A stretch of DNA of 64,000 nucleotides from Vibrio casei (GCF_002218025.2 NZ_AP018680.1:1178001-1242000); one strand, 5' to 3'; positions 40,994-52,893 are shown, numbered from the stretch's first letter. Translations and numbers: made by a program. Notes: a model not told the origin generated them from the letters alone.

Positions 40994-43255
40994 ATGCTAA
41001 ATAAAGAACTAGAAATGAGCTTGAATAGTGCGTTTATACGTGCCAGAGAAAAGCATCACGAATTCATGACGGTTGAACATCTTTTACTTGCATTGCTTGA
41101 TAATAATTCGGCCAATGAAGCTTTATCTGCTTGCCAAGCTGATATAGAAACTTTACGTCAGGAATTGGACATTTTTATTGACCAAACAACACCACTCATT
41201 CCTACCGCCGATGATGAGCGCGAAACTCAACCAACATTAAGTTTTCAACGTGTATTACAACGAGCAGTATTTCACGTGCAGTCTTCGGGTCGCAGTGAAG
41301 TTGCTGGCGCGAATGTTTTAGTCGCCATTTTTAGTGAGCAAGAATCACATGCTGCTTATCTATTAAAGAAAAATGATATTAGCCGATTAGATATTGTTAA
41401 TTTCATTTCCCACGGTATTCGCAAGTTATCTGATGAGAGTGAGAGTGCGCCAAGTGCTTTTAATGAAGAACAAACACCTGATTCGAGTTCAGAAGAAAGA
41501 TTAGATAGCTTTGCAACAAATTTGAATGAAGTAGCCAAAAGAGGTCAAATCGATCCATTAATTGGCCGCGATATAGAATTAGAAAGAACGATTCAAGTAC
41601 TTTGTCGTCGCAGAAAGAATAACCCATTGTTGGTTGGTGAAGCTGGCGTAGGGAAAACGGCTATTGCTGAAGGCCTTGCATGGCGAATAGTTGAAGGTGA
41701 TGTCCCTGATGTGATCAAGGATTCAGTCATTTATTCTCTTGATATTGGGTCATTACTTGCGGGCACTAAGTATCGTGGTGACTTCGAAAAACGCTTTAAG
41801 ACCATTTTAAAGCAACTTGAAAAAGAAAAAGATACCATTTTATTCATTGACGAAATTCATACAATAATTGGCGCCGGTGCAGCATCAGGCGGTCAAGTTG
41901 ATGCCGCGAATCTTATTAAACCATTATTAAGCAATGGTAAGTTACGTTGCATTGGTTCAACAACTTATCAGGAATACAACAGTATTTTTGAGAAAGAAAG
42001 AGCGCTCGCTAGACGTTTTCAAAAAATTGATATTTTAGAGCCTTCTATTGAAGATACCACTAAGATTTTGATTGGATTGAAAAGTAAATATGAAGAGCAT
42101 CACGAAGTTCGCTTCACAAATAAAGCACTTCGTGCAGCAGTTGAATTATCCGCTAAATACATCAATGAAAGGCATTTACCAGATAAAGCAATTGATGTTA
42201 TGGATGAAGCGGGGGCTCGTTGTCGATTAGCTCCTGTCGGTAAACGTAAAAAAACAGTGAATGTGGCTGATATTGAAGCAATTGTTGCTAAAATGGCGCG
42301 TATCCCTGAAAAATCGGTCTCTTCATCAGATAAAGAAACACTTGCTAAGCTTGATGAGCGATTAAAAATGCTAGTCTTTGGGCAGGATCCTGCGATCGAT
42401 GTGCTGTGTGAGGCCATTAAACTCACACGAGCAGGGCTTGGTCATGAGCATCAACCCGTCGGCTCTTTTTTGTTTGCAGGGCCTACTGGCGTTGGTAAAA
42501 CTGAAGTGACTGTACAGCTTTCTAAATTACTGGGTGTCGAATTATTGCGCTTTGACATGTCTGAATATGGTGAGCGCCATTCAGTAAGCCGTTTGATCGG
42601 TGCTCCTCCGGGGTATGTTGGTTACGATCAAGGCGGGCTACTAACAGATGCTGTGATTAAGCACCCGCATTCAGTGGTTCTTTTGGATGAAATAGAAAAA
42701 GCACATTCGGATATTTTCAATTTGTTACTTCAAGTAATGGATAACGGGACATTAACGGATAATAACGGACGAAAAGCTGATTTTCGTAATGTGATTCTCG
42801 TTATGACAACTAACGCTGGTGTTCAAGAAACAGAAAAACAGTCTATCGGACTCATTCAGCAAGATAACAGCCATGATGCTATGGCGGAAATTAAGAAAAT
42901 ATTCACTCCTGAGTTTAGAAACCGTCTTGATAATATCATCTGGTTTAATAGCTTAAGTGAAGAAATGATCCATCAGGTTGTCGATAAGTTTATCGTTGAA
43001 CTTCAAGCTCAGCTCGATGTGCGAGGGGTATCAATGGAAGTATCTGAAGATGCTCGTCATTGGTTGGCTAGACGTGGTTATGATAGAACGATGGGCGCAA
43101 GGCCAATGGGACGGGTTATTCAAGATAAGTTGAAAAAACCACTAGCAAATGAATTACTATTTGGTTCATTAGTCGATGGTGGAACGGTAAAAATTACGCT
43201 TCATGAAGATGAGCTTAAATTTACCTATTTAAATCAAGAAGAAGCGGTTCATTAA
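40994..43255 (+). CDS. clpA: ATP-dependent Clp protease, ATPase subunit ClpA
   Basis: A 753-residue AAA+ unfoldase of ClpAP. The N-domain ([20 protein letters not shown]) binds ClpS. The two ATPase modules have Walker A motifs GEAGVGKT and GPTGVGKT. I chose ATG 40994, preceded by GGGGAGG at 5 nt. With clpS, aat and bpt nearby it forms an N-degron cluster. Confidence 0.97.
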   Translation: MLNKELEMSLNSAFIRAREKHHEFMTVEHLLLALLDNNSANEALSACQADIETLRQELDIFIDQTTPLIPTADDERETQPTLSFQRVLQRAVFHVQSSGRSEVAGANVLVAIFSEQESHAAYLLKKNDISRLDIVNFISHGIRKLSDESESAPSAFNEEQTPDSSSEERLDSFATNLNEVAKRGQIDPLIGRDIELERTIQVLCRRRKNNPLLVGEAGVGKTAIAEGLAWRIVEGDVPDVIKDSVIYSLDIGSLLAGTKYRGDFEKRFKTILKQLEKEKDTILFIDEIHTIIGAGAASGGQVDAANLIKPLLSNGKLRCIGSTTYQEYNSIFEKERALARRFQKIDILEPSIEDTTKILIGLKSKYEEHHEVRFTNKALRAAVELSAKYINERHLPDKAIDVMDEAGARCRLAPVGKRKKTVNVADIEAIVAKMARIPEKSVSSSDKETLAKLDERLKMLVFGQDPAIDVLCEAIKLTRAGLGHEHQPVGSFLFAGPTGVGKTEVTVQLSKLLGVELLRFDMSEYGERHSVSRLIGAPPGYVGYDQGGLLTDAVIKHPHSVVLLDEIEKAHSDIFNLLLQVMDNGTLTDNNGRKADFRNVILVMTTNAGVQETEKQSIGLIQQDNSHDAMAEIKKIFTPEFRNRLDNIIWFNSLSEEMIHQVVDKFIVELQAQLDVRGVSMEVSEDARHWLARRGYDRTMGARPMGRVIQDKLKKPLANELLFGSLVDGGTVKITLHEDELKFTYLNQEEAVH

Positions 43256-43354
43256 TTTGGATAGTTTAGTTTTTTAAGGTTTATTTGCTTATCGTTATGA
43301 AAGGCTCTTAAGTATTTAGGAGCTTTTTTATAAGCATTAAATTGAGATAATAAA

Positions 43355-43381
43355 AAAACCGAAGCTATTCACTTCGGTTTT
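43355..43381. terminator. Bidirectional terminator between clpA and infA
   Basis: AAAACCGAAG (43355-43364) and CTTCGGTTTT (43372-43381), with A- and T-runs on both sides. Convergent genes clpA and infA. Confidence 0.9.
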
Positions 43382-43436
43382 TATGTCTATTTATACAAAT
43401 GCAAAATGAATATTTCTGCAAATCATAAATTAAAAA

Positions 43437-43655
<219 letters not shown>

Positions 43656-43771
43656 TTAATCCTCTTACCGAAATTTGGCTTATTTTTAACTACTGGATTG
43701 CGTAGTCAAAATAGGGGTCATGATACTCAAACATAGTAAAGTGATGCTCGAGTTTAAAGTTGTTGCGTATT

Positions 43772-44464
43772 CTACCCTTGCCAACGCTTATTTACTAGCT
43801 TTTGATGACGTTGAAATCGAACTTTGTAATTCATAGCAGGGCAATCATCAATTTGGTAACCGAGATAAAGCCACTGTTTCCCCATGCTTTGGCATGCCTT
43901 CATTTGAAGTAAAACACATAATGTACCAAGTGATAGGGTGTGGTTTGGTTCAAAGAAGGTGTAAAATGCGCTAAGGCAATGTTCGAGATTATCGGTGACA
44001 GCAATCGCTACGAGCTCATGATTATCATAAAGATGCAAAAAATACGGTTTTAGCCAACTTGCATTCACAAATTGATAAAAAGTATCTTGATTGGCAGGAA
44101 ACATACTGCCTGATGAGTGGCGTACTGATATGTATCTTTCATACAGTTCAAACCAATTATCATCTAGCGCATTTTTTAATTCCCACTGCAATGACAAGCT
44201 TTTATTTAGCAGCCTTTTCTGGCTTTTTGAAAATTGAATATCAGGAATAGATATCCTGATCGGTTGACAAGCTTGGCAATGGTCACAATGAGGTTTGTAA
44301 ATGATGTCTCCACTACGTCTAAATCCATTTGCTAAGAATATTTCATAGTGTTCTGAAGTGTGATGTTCAGGTTCAATAATAACCGCGACACGCTCTTGTT
44401 GGTCCTCTAAATAGCTGCATGGGTTATTATTAGTAAGTCCTATTTTGATTTGATTAGATTCCAT
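43772..44464 (-). CDS. bpt: Aspartate/glutamate leucyltransferase Bpt
   Basis: A 230-residue Ate1-like transferase that adds Leu from Leu-tRNA to N-terminal Asp or Glu. The cysteines typical of the family are in KPHCDHCQACQPIRI near residues 58-68. It follows aat by 4 nt, so the two are cotranscribed. Vibrio Bpt makes acidic N-termini into ClpS substrates. Confidence 0.95.
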   Translation of the reverse strand: MESNQIKIGLTNNNPCSYLEDQQERVAVIIEPEHHTSEHYEIFLANGFRRSGDIIYKPHCDHCQACQPIRISIPDIQFSKSQKRLLNKSLSLQWELKNALDDNWFELYERYISVRHSSGSMFPANQDTFYQFVNASWLKPYFLHLYDNHELVAIAVTDNLEHCLSAFYTFFEPNHTLSLGTLCVLLQMKACQSMGKQWLYLGYQIDDCPAMNYKVRFQRHQKLVNKRWQG

Positions 44465-44468
44465 ACTA

Positions 44469-45170
44469 CTAGTCTTCGAGTGATAATATTTGAGAATGAA
44501 GTTTTATTTTTTGATGTTCATTATGTTTTAATTGAGAAATAAATCTCTCTCGAGATATTTGGGTGACACCTAAGCTAAGTAGGTGGTTATTCATCATTTG
44601 ACAGTCTATAAGTTTGCCCCCAACTTTATTAAAGTAGTGGCACAAATGCCAAAATGCGATCTTAGATGCGTTACTTGTAAGAGAAAACATTGATTCACCA
44701 CAAAAAACTTGTCCAATGCTTAGCCCATAAAGGCCGCCAACAATTGTCTTTCCGTCCCAGACCTCAATGGAATGGCAGTGGCCTAAATCTGCCAATTCAA
44801 TATAAGCTTCTTGCATTTCTTGAGTTATCCATGTTTCGTCAATACTTCTGGTGCTAGCACAGAGCTTAATGATGCTTGGCGTTGCTTGATTAAGTGTAAC
44901 GGTTAGGTTTGATTTCCTCATATATTTACGCAAGCTTTTAGAGGGTTTGAAAGCCGAGGGTTGAATAACGGCTCTTTGGTTTGGGCTCCACCATAAAATA
45001 GGATCGTCATCTGAATACCAAGGGAAAATACCATGTTGATATGCCTTAAGTACTGTTTTGGGTTGCAAATTACCACCAAAAGCTAATAACCCGTTTGGTT
45101 CATCTAGCGCTTGTGTCACGGGAGGGAACTGCCCATGTAAATCATCTAAGCAAGGTAAATAGAAGGTCAT
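44469..45170 (-). CDS. aat: Leucyl/phenylalanyl-tRNA-protein transferase
   Basis: A 233-residue transferase that adds Leu or Phe to N-terminal Arg and Lys. Hallmarks are YQHGIFPWYSDDDPILWWSP and GLYGLSIGQVFCGESMFS. I chose ATG 45170 (MTFYLPCLDD); a GTG three codons upstream is less likely. First gene of aat-bpt. Confidence 0.96.
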   Translation of the reverse strand: MTFYLPCLDDLHGQFPPVTQALDEPNGLLAFGGNLQPKTVLKAYQHGIFPWYSDDDPILWWSPNQRAVIQPSAFKPSKSLRKYMRKSNLTVTLNQATPSIIKLCASTRSIDETWITQEMQEAYIELADLGHCHSIEVWDGKTIVGGLYGLSIGQVFCGESMFSLTSNASKIAFWHLCHYFNKVGGKLIDCQMMNNHLLSLGVTQISRERFISQLKHNEHQKIKLHSQILSLED

Positions 45171-45335
45171 AGATACCACATCCCATTATATGAGTAAGGA
45201 ATAACAAATCAGCTATACAGCAAGATAATAGCAATATTTGAGCTAGCACTGAATCTTGTTTTTAGTTAATCTCGAGAGAATACTTGAGTGTTACTCATGA
45301 ACTTTAAGCGATTTATGCAAGGAATGTCGTCACTA

Positions 45336-46619
45336 ATGGAAAGCCTTACTCTTCAGCCAATTCAAAAAATTTCAGGTGAGATTAACTTACCTGGTTCAAA
45401 AAGCTTGTCAAACCGAGCTTTGCTACTCGCCGCTTTATCTACGGGAACCACTCGATTAACGAATTTACTTGATAGTGATGATATTCGCCATATGCTCAAT
45501 GCCTTAAAAACCTTAGGTGTAAAATATCAATTATCAGAAGATAAAACGGTGTGCGATGTTGAAGGGAGAGCCGGTCCTTTAAATTCTAAGTCCTCTGTTG
45601 AGCTTTTTTTGGGTAATGCTGGCACTGCAATGAGGCCTCTAGCTGCCGCATTGTGTTTGGGAGAGGGGGAGTTCATTTTGACAGGTGAACCTAGAATGAA
45701 AGAGCGCCCTATTGGTCATTTAGTTGATGCATTACGTCAATCTGGTGCTAGTGTTGAGTACCTTGAAGCCGACAATTATCCACCATTGAAAATTAAAGGA
45801 ACTGGATTGAAGTCGGGTTCGGTTTCTATTGATGGGTCTATTTCTAGCCAATTTTTAAGTGCATTTTTAATGTCGGCACCTTTGGCTGAAGGTGACGTTA
45901 CCATCAATATTGATGGGGAACTTGTTTCTAAACCCTACATTGATATCACGCTTGATATTATGTCCAAATTTGGCGTTGTAGTGGAAAATGATAATTATCA
46001 AAGGTTTGTGATTCGCTCGAATCAAAGTTACCAAAGTCCTGGTCATTACTTAGTTGAAGGTGATGCTTCATCTGCATCTTATTTTTTAGCGGCTGCTGCA
46101 ATTAAAGGTGGTGAGATTAGAGTGACAGGTATAGGGAAAAATAGTATTCAAGGGGATATTCAATTTGCAGACGCATTAGAGAAAATGGGCGCTGAGATTG
46201 AATGGGCAGATGACTATATTCTCTGTCGTCGTGGTGAATTAACGGCAATAGATATGGATTTTAATCATATTCCAGATGCTGCCATGACGATTGCGACAAC
46301 GGCTTTGTTTGCAAAAGGGACAACATCAATCCGAAATGTTTATAATTGGCGTGTAAAAGAAACGGATCGTCTAGCCGCAATGGCCACGGAGCTACGAAAA
46401 GTAGGCGCTGAAGTTGAAGAAGGGCATGATTATATTACTATCACACCGCCAGCTCAATTAACTCATGCTGCGATTGATACTTATGATGATCATCGGATGG
46501 CAATGTGTTTTTCGCTCGTGGCTTTAAGTGACATACCTGTTACAATTAACGATCCAAATTGTACTTCTAAAACGTTTCCAAATTATTTTACGAAGTTCTG
46601 TGCACTAAGTGAGTTGTAA
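45336..46619 (+). CDS. aroA: 3-phosphoshikimate 1-carboxyvinyltransferase (EPSP synthase)
   Basis: A 427-residue enzyme of the shikimate pathway that joins PEP and shikimate 3-phosphate. [31 protein letters not shown] and the EPRMKERP motif are family marks, and [15 protein letters not shown] is in the C-terminal half. Start 45336 (MESLTLQP) matches the family; the AAGGA site is 12 nt away, so ATG 45324 or 45315 remains possible. Confidence 0.96.
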   Translation: MESLTLQPIQKISGEINLPGSKSLSNRALLLAALSTGTTRLTNLLDSDDIRHMLNALKTLGVKYQLSEDKTVCDVEGRAGPLNSKSSVELFLGNAGTAMRPLAAALCLGEGEFILTGEPRMKERPIGHLVDALRQSGASVEYLEADNYPPLKIKGTGLKSGSVSIDGSISSQFLSAFLMSAPLAEGDVTINIDGELVSKPYIDITLDIMSKFGVVVENDNYQRFVIRSNQSYQSPGHYLVEGDASSASYFLAAAAIKGGEIRVTGIGKNSIQGDIQFADALEKMGAEIEWADDYILCRRGELTAIDMDFNHIPDAAMTIATTALFAKGTTSIRNVYNWRVKETDRLAAMATELRKVGAEVEEGHDYITITPPAQLTHAAIDTYDDHRMAMCFSLVALSDIPVTINDPNCTSKTFPNYFTKFCALSEL

Positions 46620-46651
46620 TATATTTGACATAATTTAAATTTATAAATAAC

Positions 46652-46680
46652 AAAGCCTTACTGCAATGTAAGGCTTTTTT
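46652..46680 (+). terminator. Terminator of aroA
   Basis: AAAGCCTTAC (46652-46661) and GTAAGGCTTT (46668-46677) with a 6-nt loop, then TTT. Confidence 0.92.
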
Positions 46681-46861
46681 CTATGTAATTTATGAGTTCA
46701 GTCTATACAGACCTATCCTCATGTTTATCGATTGGCAGATGAGCGTCAAGCTTTGGAAATTAATTTCTTTTATTGGCAATATACCATGCATGATGGCTTA
46801 CCTTTCTGTATAATTTGTCCCCTGAATTACGTCCTATCCAAATTAAATTCGGAGAAAATTT

Positions 46862-47542
46862 ATGTCATCTCGAAATCCGGTTATCACCGTTGATGGACCT
46901 AGTGGGGCAGGGAAAGGCACATTGTGCATGATGTTAGCTGAGAAACTAGGGTTCCATTTATTAGATTCTGGCGCTATATACCGTGTACTTGCTTTAGCTG
47001 CAATTCACCATGGTGTCGATACGGAATCGGAAGATGCATTAGTTCCTTTGGCAACGCATCTTGATGTGCAATTTATTGCCGAGGGCGATTTAGTTAAAGT
47101 TATATTAGAGGGTGAAGACGTATCTAGAGAATTACGTAAAGAAGAAACAGGTACTGCTGCCTCTAAAGTTGCCTCATTACCTCGAGTACGAGAAGCGCTC
47201 CTACGCCGTCAGCGTTCATTTAGTGCTGAACCTGGTCTAGTGGCTGATGGCCGAGATATGGGAACCGTTGTTTTTCCTAGCGCAGAAGCCAAAATATTTT
47301 TAGATGCGAGTGCAGAAGAAAGAGCACAGCGTCGTTTGAATCAGTTGCAAAATAAAGGCTTAAATGGTAGATTCGATCAACTTTTATGCGACATTAAGGA
47401 ACGTGATGATCGTGATCGCAATCGAGCGGTAGCGCCGTTACGTCCTGCAGATGATGCATTAGTGATTGATTCTACATTACTTTCTATTGAAGACGTGGTG
47501 GCTCAATCGCTTAAATTTATAGAATCTAAACTCGCTAAGTAG
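46862..47542 (+). CDS. cmk: Cytidylate kinase
   Basis: A 226-residue (d)CMP kinase. The P-loop is GPSGAGKG at about residues 13-20, then LDSGAIYR for the nucleotide-binding site and [12 protein letters not shown]. It lies upstream of rpsA, as in most gammaproteobacteria. Confidence 0.97.
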   Translation: MSSRNPVITVDGPSGAGKGTLCMMLAEKLGFHLLDSGAIYRVLALAAIHHGVDTESEDALVPLATHLDVQFIAEGDLVKVILEGEDVSRELRKEETGTAASKVASLPRVREALLRRQRSFSAEPGLVADGRDMGTVVFPSAEAKIFLDASAEERAQRRLNQLQNKGLNGRFDQLLCDIKERDDRDRNRAVAPLRPADDALVIDSTLLSIEDVVAQSLKFIESKLAK

Positions 47543-47618
47543 CTTTTAGTTAAGGTTTTTTTATTAGGGTAATGCCTTAATTTATTTTACTTAAACTAAA
47601 TACTTAACGACAAGGACT

Positions 47619-47678
47619 GTCGGTCGCAAGGATGATGACTGACTAATTTATCAACCCCATGCGGTAGGATACCCATGG
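47619..47678 (+). promoter_or_regulatory. Ribosomal protein S1 autoregulatory leader (GGA hairpins)
   Basis: Two hairpins present GGA in the loop. GTCGGTC (47619-47625) pairs with GACTGAC (47637-47643), with one G-T pair, around a loop that contains AAGGA. CCATG-c-GGTA (47657-47666) pairs with TACC-CATGG (47670-47678), leaving GGA as a three-base loop. The rpsA start has no proper Shine-Dalgarno nearby, only GAAG at 47693-47696. This matches the known E. coli rpsA leader, where S1 represses its own translation. Confidence 0.75.
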
Positions 47679-47707
47679 ACGTTTAATTAAATGAAGATCA
47701 TATTATA

Positions 47708-49378
47708 ATGACTGAATCTTTTGCTCAACTCTTTGAAGAGTCGCTAAACGAACTAGAATTCCGCCCAGGTACTATTGTAAAAGGTACTGTTGTTGCTATT
47801 GAGAACGGTTTCGTTCTTGTAGACGCAGGCCTTAAATCTGAATCTGCTATTCCAGCTGAACAATTCAAGAACGCTGCTGGCGAACTTGAAGTTGAAGTTG
47901 GTGCTGAAGTAGATGTAGCACTTGACGCGGTTGAAGATGGTTTCGGTGAAACTCAACTTTCTCGTGAGAAAGCTAAGCGTCACGAAGCGTGGATTGTTCT
48001 TGAGAAAGCTTGCGAAGAAGCTGAAACTGTTGTTGGTATCATCAACGGTAAAGTTAAAGGCGGTTTCACTGTTGAATTAAACGGTATCCGTGCTTTCCTT
48101 CCAGGTTCTCTAGTAGACGTTCGCCCTATTCGCGATACTGCTCACCTAGAAAACAAAGAGCTAGAGTTCAAAGTAATCAAGCTTGATCAGAAACGTAACA
48201 ACGTTGTTGTTTCTCGTCGTGCTGTTATCGAATCTGAAAACAGTGTTGAGCGTGACGAACTTCTTGAAACTCTACAAGAAGGTACAGAAGTTAAAGGTAT
48301 CGTTAAGAACCTTACTGACTACGGTGCATTCGTTGATCTTGGCGGTGTTGACGGCCTACTTCACATTACAGATATGGCTTGGAAGCGTGTTAAACACCCA
48401 TCTGAGATCGTAAACGTAGGTGATGAAATCCTAGTTAAAGTTCTTAAGTTTGACCGTGAGCGCACTCGTGTTTCTCTAGGCCTTAAGCAACTTGGCGAAG
48501 ATCCATGGGTAGCAATTGCTAAGCGTTACCCAGAAGGTCACAAACTAACTGGTCGTGTAACTAACCTAACTGATTACGGCTGCTTCGTAGAAATCGAAGA
48601 AGGCGTTGAAGGTCTAGTACATGTTTCAGAAATGGATTGGACTAACAAAAACATTCACCCATCTAAAGTGGTTAATGTTGGCGACGAAGTTGAAGTTATG
48701 GTTCTTGATATCGACGAAGAACGTCGTCGTATCTCTCTAGGCCTAAAACAATGTAAAGCTAATCCTTGGCAGACTTTCGCTGAAGCGCAAGCTAAAGGCG
48801 ACAAAGTAACTGGTAAGATTAAGTCTATCACTGACTTTGGTATCTTCATTGGTCTTGACGGTGGAATCGACGGTCTTGTTCACTTATCTGACATTTCTTG
48901 GAATGCTCAAGGTGAAGAAGCCGTTCGTGATTACAAAAAAGGCGATGAAATTTCTGCAGTTGTTCTAGCAGTTGATGCTGATCGTGAGCGTATTTCTCTT
49001 GGCGTTAAGCAAATGGAAAACGACCCGTTCAATGCATACGTTGCAGATAACAAAAAAGGTACGCTTGTAAACGGTACTGTCACTGCAGTTGACGCGAAAG
49101 GTGCTACAATTGAACTAATCGAAGGTGTTGAAGGTTACATCCGTGCATCAGAAGCTGCACGTGACCGTATCGAAGACGCATCTTTAGTGTTCAGTGTTGG
49201 TGATAGTGTTGAAGCGAAATTTACTGGTGTTGACCGTAAAAACCGCGTAATCAACCTATCTATCAAAGCGAAAGACGAAGCTGAAGAGCAAGAAGCAATG
49301 GCTACACTAAATAAAGCAGATGAAGCTTCATTTGGTAACGCTATGGCTGATGCATTCAAGGCTGCTAAAGGCGAGTAA
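47708..49378 (+). CDS. rpsA: 30S ribosomal protein S1
   Basis: A 556-residue protein with six S1 repeats; the E. coli protein is 557. Repeats 3 to 6 carry the usual [39 protein letters not shown] and [20 protein letters not shown] stretches. It binds mRNA leaders on the 30S subunit. The codon use is strongly biased, as expected for a highly expressed gene. Confidence 0.98.
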   Translation: MTESFAQLFEESLNELEFRPGTIVKGTVVAIENGFVLVDAGLKSESAIPAEQFKNAAGELEVEVGAEVDVALDAVEDGFGETQLSREKAKRHEAWIVLEKACEEAETVVGIINGKVKGGFTVELNGIRAFLPGSLVDVRPIRDTAHLENKELEFKVIKLDQKRNNVVVSRRAVIESENSVERDELLETLQEGTEVKGIVKNLTDYGAFVDLGGVDGLLHITDMAWKRVKHPSEIVNVGDEILVKVLKFDRERTRVSLGLKQLGEDPWVAIAKRYPEGHKLTGRVTNLTDYGCFVEIEEGVEGLVHVSEMDWTNKNIHPSKVVNVGDEVEVMVLDIDEERRRISLGLKQCKANPWQTFAEAQAKGDKVTGKIKSITDFGIFIGLDGGIDGLVHLSDISWNAQGEEAVRDYKKGDEISAVVLAVDADRERISLGVKQMENDPFNAYVADNKKGTLVNGTVTAVDAKGATIELIEGVEGYIRASEAARDRIEDASLVFSVGDSVEAKFTGVDRKNRVINLSIKAKDEAEEQEAMATLNKADEASFGNAMADAFKAAKGE

Positions 49379-49449
49379 TCATTGCCTATAGGGGAGCCAG
49401 ATTATGGCTCCCTTCTTCGATAAGTTAGAGTAAAGTGAGGGAATCACCT

Positions 49450-49734
49450 ATGACTAAGTCAGAGTTAATAGAACGACTATGTGCTCAGCAGACACACCTT
49501 TCGACTAAAGAAGTAGAAGATGCCGTTAAGGATATCCTTGAGCATATGGCTACTAAGCTAGAAGATGGTGATCGTATTGAAATCCGTGGTTTCGGAAGTT
49601 TTTCTCTACATTATCGAGAGCCACGTGTTGGACGTAATCCTAAATCTGGTGAGAAAGTTGAGTTGGACGGTAAATACGTTCCTCATTTTAAACCAGGGAA
49701 AGAGTTGCGCGAGCGTGTAAACAACAGTCTGTAA
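49450..49734 (+). CDS. ihfB: Integration host factor subunit beta
   Basis: A 94-residue HU/IHF-family DNA-bending protein. The beta-arm region is [20 protein letters not shown], with the intercalating proline in GRNPKSG. I chose ATG 49450 ([10 protein letters not shown]), the family start. It follows rpsA, the standard order. Confidence 0.97.
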   Translation: MTKSELIERLCAQQTHLSTKEVEDAVKDILEHMATKLEDGDRIEIRGFGSFSLHYREPRVGRNPKSGEKVELDGKYVPHFKPGKELRERVNNSL

Positions 49735-49754
49735 TACAGATAGTTAGAATTTTT

Positions 49755-49786
49755 AAAAGCGGCAATCTTTAGAGGTTGCCGCTTTT
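49755..49786 (+). terminator. Terminator of ihfB
   Basis: AAAAGCGGCAA (49755-49765) and TTGCCGCTTTT (49776-49786) with a 10-nt loop, followed by TT. Confidence 0.92.
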
Positions 49787-49917
49787 TTATCGATATGGTT
49801 ATTTGAAAAAGAGGCTTAATGTAGAATATTTCCTAGTTTCAATCGATTGGCAATGGAGTGTCTGGTAAATTTACTGCATAATCTAAGGTAATGTTTCGTT
49901 GCTTGATGGTGGTAATT

Positions 49918-50211
49918 ATGAAAATTATAAAAACTATATTAGTTATCGCACTTTTTCTTGTTGCATTAGCGCTTGGCGCACAAAACCAAGAAACGGTGAC
50001 TTTTAATTATCTTATTGCGCAAAATGATTTACCTTTGTCTTTATTGCTCGGTTTTGTTTTTATCACAGCGTTCGCGATTGCATGGCTCATTTTTGGCAGC
50101 CTCTATTTAAAGTCAACACTTACGATACGTCGCTTACGTAAACAGCTAAATAAAACTAAAGCGGAAGTTTCCTCCCACTCATCAGAGAAATTACCTGAAA
50201 TTAAAGGCTAG
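49918..50211 (+). CDS. lapA: Lipopolysaccharide assembly protein LapA
   Basis: A 97-residue membrane protein with two transmembrane helices and a basic cytoplasmic tail (RRLRKQLNKTK). LapA works with LapB in controlling LPS synthesis and LpxC turnover. I chose ATG 49918, which gives the family N-terminus MKIIKTILVIALFLVALALG. It is 12 nt before lapB. Confidence 0.93.
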   Translation: MKIIKTILVIALFLVALALGAQNQETVTFNYLIAQNDLPLSLLLGFVFITAFAIAWLIFGSLYLKSTLTIRRLRKQLNKTKAEVSSHSSEKLPEIKG

Positions 50212-50223
50212 GTTTATTCGTTA

Positions 50224-51393
50224 ATGCTAGAGCTACTTTTTCTACTGTTACCTATCGCCGCTGCATACGGTTGGTATATGGGTAACCGCAGTGCTCGTCA
50301 TGATAAGCAAGAACAATCACATCAGATCTCACGACAATACGTTAGAGGTCTTAACCTCCTATTGTCTGAGCAATCTGATAAGGCGGTTGATCACTTTATT
50401 GAATTATTGCAAGTAGATGATGAAACCATTGATACTCATCTTGCTTTGGGGAATTTATTTCGTTCTCGCGGCGAAGTGGATAGAGCAATCAGAATTCACC
50501 AAAACCTAATCACTCGTGAAGGTTTAACTATTGATCAAAAAAATATCGCATTACAACAACTTGCTAAAGATTACATGGTATCTGGTTTTTTTGACCGTGC
50601 AGAAAAAATTTTTGAACAATTGGCCGATGAGCCCGAACATAAAGAACAAGCACTCCTTCAGTTAGTTACTATTTACCAGCAAACACGTGAATGGAGTAAA
50701 GCCATTAAATGTGGTGACGCTTTAGTAGCGATGGGTAAAAAGAAGATGCGTAAAGATATTGCTCACTATTGGTGTGAATTAGCAATGCATGAACTGAGCC
50801 TAACTAATACATCAAAAGGTGTACTTTACTTTAAACGAGCGCTGACTGAAGATCCTAAGTGTGTACGTGCCACTATTGCTCTTGGGAATATTTATCTTGA
50901 ATCGGATAATTATACTCAGACAATAACAATGTTGGAAAAAGTACTTGAGCAGGATATTGATTACATCCCAGAAGTATTACCAACCCTAGCCGATTGTTAT
51001 TACCAGATTGGGCAAGAAGGCGGTATGTTGGAATTTTTAAAGAAATGTATTGCGAAGAAAGCAGGTGTATCGGCTGAATTAATGCTTGCACAAATGGTTG
51101 CTCAGCATGAAGGCATCGCTGCAGCACAAACGTTATTAACTCAACAACTCATTAAAAATCCTACCATGAAAGGCTTTTATCGTTTAATCGATTACCATAT
51201 TGCAGAAGCAGAAGAAGGTAGGGCGAAAGACAGTTTAACAACGTTACAGGAAATGGTTGGTGTTCAAATGAAGGCCAAGCCGCATTACCAATGTCGACAA
51301 TGTGGTTTTGCTACTCATTCGATTTATTGGCACTGTCCATCATGTAAAGGATGGGGAACCATTAAACCTATACGTGGTTTGGATGGTGAATAA
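50224..51393 (+). CDS. lapB: Lipopolysaccharide assembly protein LapB (YciM)
   Basis: A 389-residue protein anchored by one N-terminal helix. It has a series of TPR repeats and a C-terminal rubredoxin-like zinc domain, CRQCGFATHSIYWHCPSCKG. LapB guides FtsH to LpxC and helps LPS assembly. It is followed by pyrF, as in E. coli. Confidence 0.97.
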   Translation: MLELLFLLLPIAAAYGWYMGNRSARHDKQEQSHQISRQYVRGLNLLLSEQSDKAVDHFIELLQVDDETIDTHLALGNLFRSRGEVDRAIRIHQNLITREGLTIDQKNIALQQLAKDYMVSGFFDRAEKIFEQLADEPEHKEQALLQLVTIYQQTREWSKAIKCGDALVAMGKKKMRKDIAHYWCELAMHELSLTNTSKGVLYFKRALTEDPKCVRATIALGNIYLESDNYTQTITMLEKVLEQDIDYIPEVLPTLADCYYQIGQEGGMLEFLKKCIAKKAGVSAELMLAQMVAQHEGIAAAQTLLTQQLIKNPTMKGFYRLIDYHIAEAEEGRAKDSLTTLQEMVGVQMKAKPHYQCRQCGFATHSIYWHCPSCKGWGTIKPIRGLDGE

Positions 51394-51505
51394 TGATTAT
51401 AAAAGCTGTAAATAGAAATCTCCACGATTCTAAAATTGGCCTGTATTACTATCAAAATAAGACATTAGATAATATTAATTGCGTAAACGAGATAGAGGAA
51501 AATCA

Positions 51506-52201
51506 ATGTTAGACCCGAAAGTAATTGTTGCCCTTGATTATGATAACCAGAATGATGCACTAGCCTTTGTGGATAATATTGATCCAGCATTGTGCCGTCT
51601 GAAAGTCGGCAAAGAAATGTTTACGCTTCTTGGGCCTGATTTTGTTCGACAACTTCATGCTAAAAATTTCTCTGTTTTCTTAGATCTAAAATTCCATGAT
51701 ATTCCTAATACATGCTCTAAAGCCGTTCGTGCAGCCGCAGAGTTAGGTGTGTGGATGGTTAATGTTCATGCTAGCGGTGGGGAGCGTATGATGACAGCAT
51801 CACGCGATATCTTAGAACCTTATGGTAAGAACCGTCCATTATTAATCGGTGTGACGGTATTAACGAGTATGGAACAAATGGATTTAGCGGGTATTGGTTT
51901 AGATATTACGCCACAAGATCAAGTAAAGCGTTTAGCTCAATTAACCAAAAATAGTGGCTTAGATGGAGTTGTATGTTCAGCTCATGAATCTTCAATGCTA
52001 AAAGTGGATTTAGGCAAAGAGTTTAAATTGGTGACACCAGGGATACGCCCTGCGGGTAGCGATGCTGGAGATCAGCGACGTATTATGACGCCAGCAGAAG
52101 CAATGACAGCGGGATCTGATTACTTAGTTATCGGGCGTCCAATTACTCAAGCTCAGAATCCTAATCAAGTGCTATTAGATATTAATGCAACTCTAAATTG
52201 A
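51506..52201 (+). CDS. pyrF: Orotidine 5'-phosphate decarboxylase
   Basis: A 231-residue TIM barrel that makes UMP from OMP. The catalytic stretch is [13 protein letters not shown] chose ATG 51506, with GAGG 7 nt upstream; an upstream in-frame start adds nine basic residues. It follows lapB after a 112-nt gap. Confidence 0.97.
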   Translation: MLDPKVIVALDYDNQNDALAFVDNIDPALCRLKVGKEMFTLLGPDFVRQLHAKNFSVFLDLKFHDIPNTCSKAVRAAAELGVWMVNVHASGGERMMTASRDILEPYGKNRPLLIGVTVLTSMEQMDLAGIGLDITPQDQVKRLAQLTKNSGLDGVVCSAHESSMLKVDLGKEFKLVTPGIRPAGSDAGDQRRIMTPAEAMTAGSDYLVIGRPITQAQNPNQVLLDINATLN

Positions 52202-52217
52202 CCGTTAATTGAATGAT

Positions 52218-52244
52218 AAAAAGCTCGGTTTTACTGAGCTTTTT
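52218..52244. terminator. Bidirectional terminator after pyrF
   Basis: AAAAAGCTC (52218-52226) and GAGCTTTTT (52236-52244). Convergent pyrF and VOC gene. Confidence 0.88.
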
Positions 52245-52262
52245 ATTTTTAACTTGTTAGTC

Positions 52263-52679
52263 TTACAAGTCGTTATTGCGTTCGGTTGGAATATCACTTA
52301 AATATTGAACGAACTCTATTTCAAAACCTGCCGGATCAATGAAATATACATTGCGGCGGAATGGGTTATCTGCGCCGGGCTTCGCTATTTGATAGCCAGC
52401 ATTTTGTAGCCTTACTATAATAGTATCAATGTTGTCAGTTACATAAGCAAAATGCGCTAAACCTGTTTGGTGCCCCTCTAAGTTCCGATTTTCTCCTACG
52501 CCATTATCACTGATTGCTATATAGTATTTGGTATCTCCAAAATGTAACCAGCGCCTTGGTTTTCCATACCATTCACCTTCCCCTTCGCTACGAATAGCCC
52601 AATGTGGAAAAGCTGCTTTATAGAATGCTAGCATTTCTTCAACATCACTCACGACCAAGTTGACATGTTCTAAATACAT
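52263..52679 (-). CDS. VOC family (glyoxalase/bleomycin-resistance fold) protein
   Basis: A 138-residue VOC-superfamily protein. It starts MYLEHVNLVVSDVEEMLAFY and has metal-ligand-like positions His5, His77-like (GLAHFAYV) and a Glu in FEIEFVQYL. The substrate is unknown. ATG 52679 has AAGGA at 7 nt. It is divergent from the hydrolase gene at 52894. Confidence 0.88.
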   Translation of the reverse strand: MYLEHVNLVVSDVEEMLAFYKAAFPHWAIRSEGEGEWYGKPRRWLHFGDTKYYIAISDNGVGENRNLEGHQTGLAHFAYVTDNIDTIIVRLQNAGYQIAKPGADNPFRRNVYFIDPAGFEIEFVQYLSDIPTERNNDL

Positions 52680-52893
52680 ACTATTTCCTTGTGTGCTTAT
52701 TGTTTGGGTTTGTAATAGATACACACTAAAACCTAAAGTTAAGATGAGGTAAAGCCTTTCTTCTATAGATACTAGCAATGATGTAATGAAAAATGTAAAG
52801 GGGGCATGAATATTTGTATGAAAATATGAGTTGAAGAGTTTGGTGGTACAGGCCTGTGTTACAATCACTCCTCATGTTAAATTAGAGAGCCGT

